Source: Candidatus Omnitrophota bacterium (GTDB taxonomy: Bacteria; Omnitrophota; Gorgyraeia; Duberdicusellales; 4484-171). Taken from it: DNA of 6,322 nt. Below are positions 5,410 to 6,322 of this stretch, one piece after another. Position 1 is the first letter of the stretch. Every line of letters begins with the position of its first letter. A model generated the notes under the pieces. The model saw only the letters and a program-made list of their open reading frames with translations, was not told the origin of the DNA and ran no database searches. The translations under genes were made by a program, and so were the position numbers. The stretch spans positions 1 through 6,322 of the forward strand of contig JAFGHG010000043.1 of assembly GCA_016939345.1 (NCBI GenBank), in the 5' to 3' direction.

Positions 5410-6228
5410 TTATTCTTTCTTTTTCTTATCCTTGTCTTCTCCAAAATCTACGAAAGCATCCTTTTTTGCTTCAGCAAGTATCTTCTCGGTGGCTTTCCCC
5501 TGACGGTACCAGGTAAAAAATACTATGACCGATATAAGCCCAAGGAAAAAGATGATTATAAAAATCGCTATCCAAGTAGCTGTCTTTGTAGGGGCATCGG
5601 TTTTAAACTTGGTCTTGGCCAGCATATCAGGAGTAAGCGGTCCTTGCTGGCGCTGCAGTATCCTTTCCATTTCAAGGATCTTTTCCTTAAGACTGTCCAG
5701 GGCCCGGGAATTAGTGCGAAATATGCCTATATGCTGAGAACGGCTCATGCCATCGTCGTTCTGGGTTTTGCTTATTTCAGCTGACAAAAGGTCAAATTGT
5801 TCGGCGATCGTCTTCATCTGGTCTTCGTATTCGCTAGCCTCGAAAGCTTTAAGCAGATACTTCACCTTTGTGTCAAGTGTAGCTATATCTCCTTCAGGGA
5901 TAAGCCATATATCATTTATCTCCACCTCAAAAGTCCTTATCTCTTTCGGCTCAAGAAAGATATTTTCGTTATAAACATAGTATAGCGACTTCTCGGCGTC
6001 AAATTCAAGGTTTAAGCCTCCCAGGTCTATAATATCTGTGGGCTTAACTTCTTCAGGAAGATAGACCTGAATAGGGACACGCTGGCGCTTAACCTGAGAA
6101 GGATTTGCCGCGACTACTTTGAATTTTATAGTGGCAGCTTCAAGCAAAAAGCTGGCAGCAGAACATAAAAGAATAATCATAATCATTATTTTTACTAATT
6201 TAGCCGGTTTAAACAAAACAATAGACAT
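5410..6228 (-). CDS. Membrane-anchored periplasmic protein of unknown function, first gene of the ATPase operon
   Basis: I do not recognise this 272 aa protein. Residues 1-31 look like a signal peptide: Lys7, Lys10 and Lys13, a hydrophobic stretch from about 14, and possible cleavage near LLEA|A. The Cys22 context (ILLC) is a poor lipobox. Residues about 33-108 are beta-strand-like (VPIQVYLPEEV, LNLEF, SLYYVYNEN, RTFEVEINDIW) and could be an Ig-like or similar sandwich. Residues about 118-195 are charged and helical, probably coiled coil. A membrane helix spans about 218-240 and is followed by a 32-residue cytoplasmic tail ending in DKDKKKKE. The predicted topology places most of the protein outside the membrane. 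AAAGGAGG lies 4 bases before the ATG, and an extended -10 element lies about 70 bases upstream, so this gene heads the operon. It occupies the side of the locus where N-ATPases carry Q, R and a, but has no resemblance to them. A structural or force-transmitting partner of the ATPase is inferred from position only. Confidence 0.85.
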   Translation of the reverse strand: MSIVLFKPAKLVKIMIMIILLCSAASFLLEAATIKFKVVAANPSQVKRQRVPIQVYLPEEVKPTDIIDLGGLNLEFDAEKSLYYVYNENIFLEPKEIRTFEVEINDIWLIPEGDIATLDTKVKYLLKAFEASEYEDQMKTIAEQFDLLSAEISKTQNDDGMSRSQHIGIFRTNSRALDSLKEKILEMERILQRQQGPLTPDMLAKTKFKTDAPTKTATWIAIFIIIFFLGLISVIVFFTWYRQGKATEKILAEAKKDAFVDFGEDKDKKKKE

Positions 6229-6232
6229 AAAA

Positions 6233-6240
6233 CCTCCTTT
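6233..6240 (-). promoter_or_regulatory. Strong ribosome binding site of the first operon gene
   Basis: AAAGGAGG on the minus strand, 4 bases before the ATG at 6228..6226. It is the best Shine-Dalgarno in the window and fixes this start. Confidence 0.8.
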
Positions 6241-6296
6241 AGGATAAAACCTTAAAAAGGCTTACCTTTAAAAATCAAATAATATATATCTTATTT

Positions 6297-6305
6297 ATTA
6301 TACCA
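6297..6305 (-). promoter_or_regulatory. Extended -10 promoter element (TGGTATAAT) of the operon
   Basis: On the minus strand TATAAT at 6302..6297 is preceded by TG one base upstream, giving the sigma-70 extended -10 form TGnTATAAT. Transcription would begin near 6290, leaving a leader of about 60 bases before the first gene. A -35 box at normal spacing would fall at about 6320-6325, mostly outside the window. The AT-rich leader holds a weak 5-bp hairpin (6256-6260 with 6265-6269) and no recognised riboswitch. Confidence 0.6.
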
Positions 6306-6322
6306 AACTTATGGCTTAACTT

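Noticed and set aside
5358..5444. TTG-initiated N-terminal extension of epsilon overlapping the preceding gene
   Set aside because: It adds 29 basic residues that mirror the low-complexity lysine tail region of the upstream gene in another frame. The family consensus begins at the internal ATG (5357).
5410..6228. The 272 aa protein as a diverged subunit a or N-ATPase Q/R
   Set aside because: It has one signal peptide and one C-terminal membrane helix, with a large soluble region between them. Subunit a has five or six helices, and Q and R are small membrane proteins.

Overview
All genes in this window are read from the minus strand and form one apparent operon encoding an F-type rotary ATPase. 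From promoter to downstream edge the order is: a membrane protein with a periplasmic domain (X, 272 aa), epsilon (84 aa), c (75 aa), a b-delta fusion (245 aa), alpha (495 aa), gamma (287 aa), beta (471 aa), and the first two codons of another gene. An extended -10 promoter lies just upstream of X. Each of the first and last parts of the operon is tightly packed. Three spacers, before alpha, gamma and beta, hold short degenerate repeats.

The F1 head looks competent for catalysis. Beta has its P-loop, catalytic Glu, DNIYR and DELS-type lever. Alpha has a P-loop and the arginine finger. Gamma keeps its coiled-coil ends and its GLLGGLN segment. The membrane part does not look like a normal ion-driven Fo. 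The c subunit aligns well over its polar RNP loop, but Gln59 occupies the position of the essential Asp/Glu. No acidic residue is present anywhere in its two membrane helices. No subunit a gene is visible.

The gene order epsilon-c-b-alpha-gamma-beta is a circular permutation of the N-ATPase order (beta-epsilon-Q-R-a-c-b-alpha-gamma) with Q, R and a absent. The b-delta fusion and lack of a separate delta also resemble N-ATPases. The first gene instead encodes a secreted, C-terminally anchored protein with a beta-rich region and a coiled coil outside the membrane. My main hypothesis is that this F1 motor has lost ion translocation, so that ATP-driven rotation is used for something else (mechanical work, envelope function or regulation). 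A related precedent is the F1-like ATPase of gliding Mycoplasma, but I claim no homology to it beyond the F1 subunits.

The organism is a bacterium of moderate-to-low GC using ATG starts and AAAGGAG-type ribosome binding sites. The signal peptide plus long extracytoplasmic domain suits a diderm. The repeat-filled intergenic spacers remind me of uncultivated lineages such as Omnitrophota, but this is only an impression and nothing in the window fixes the taxon.
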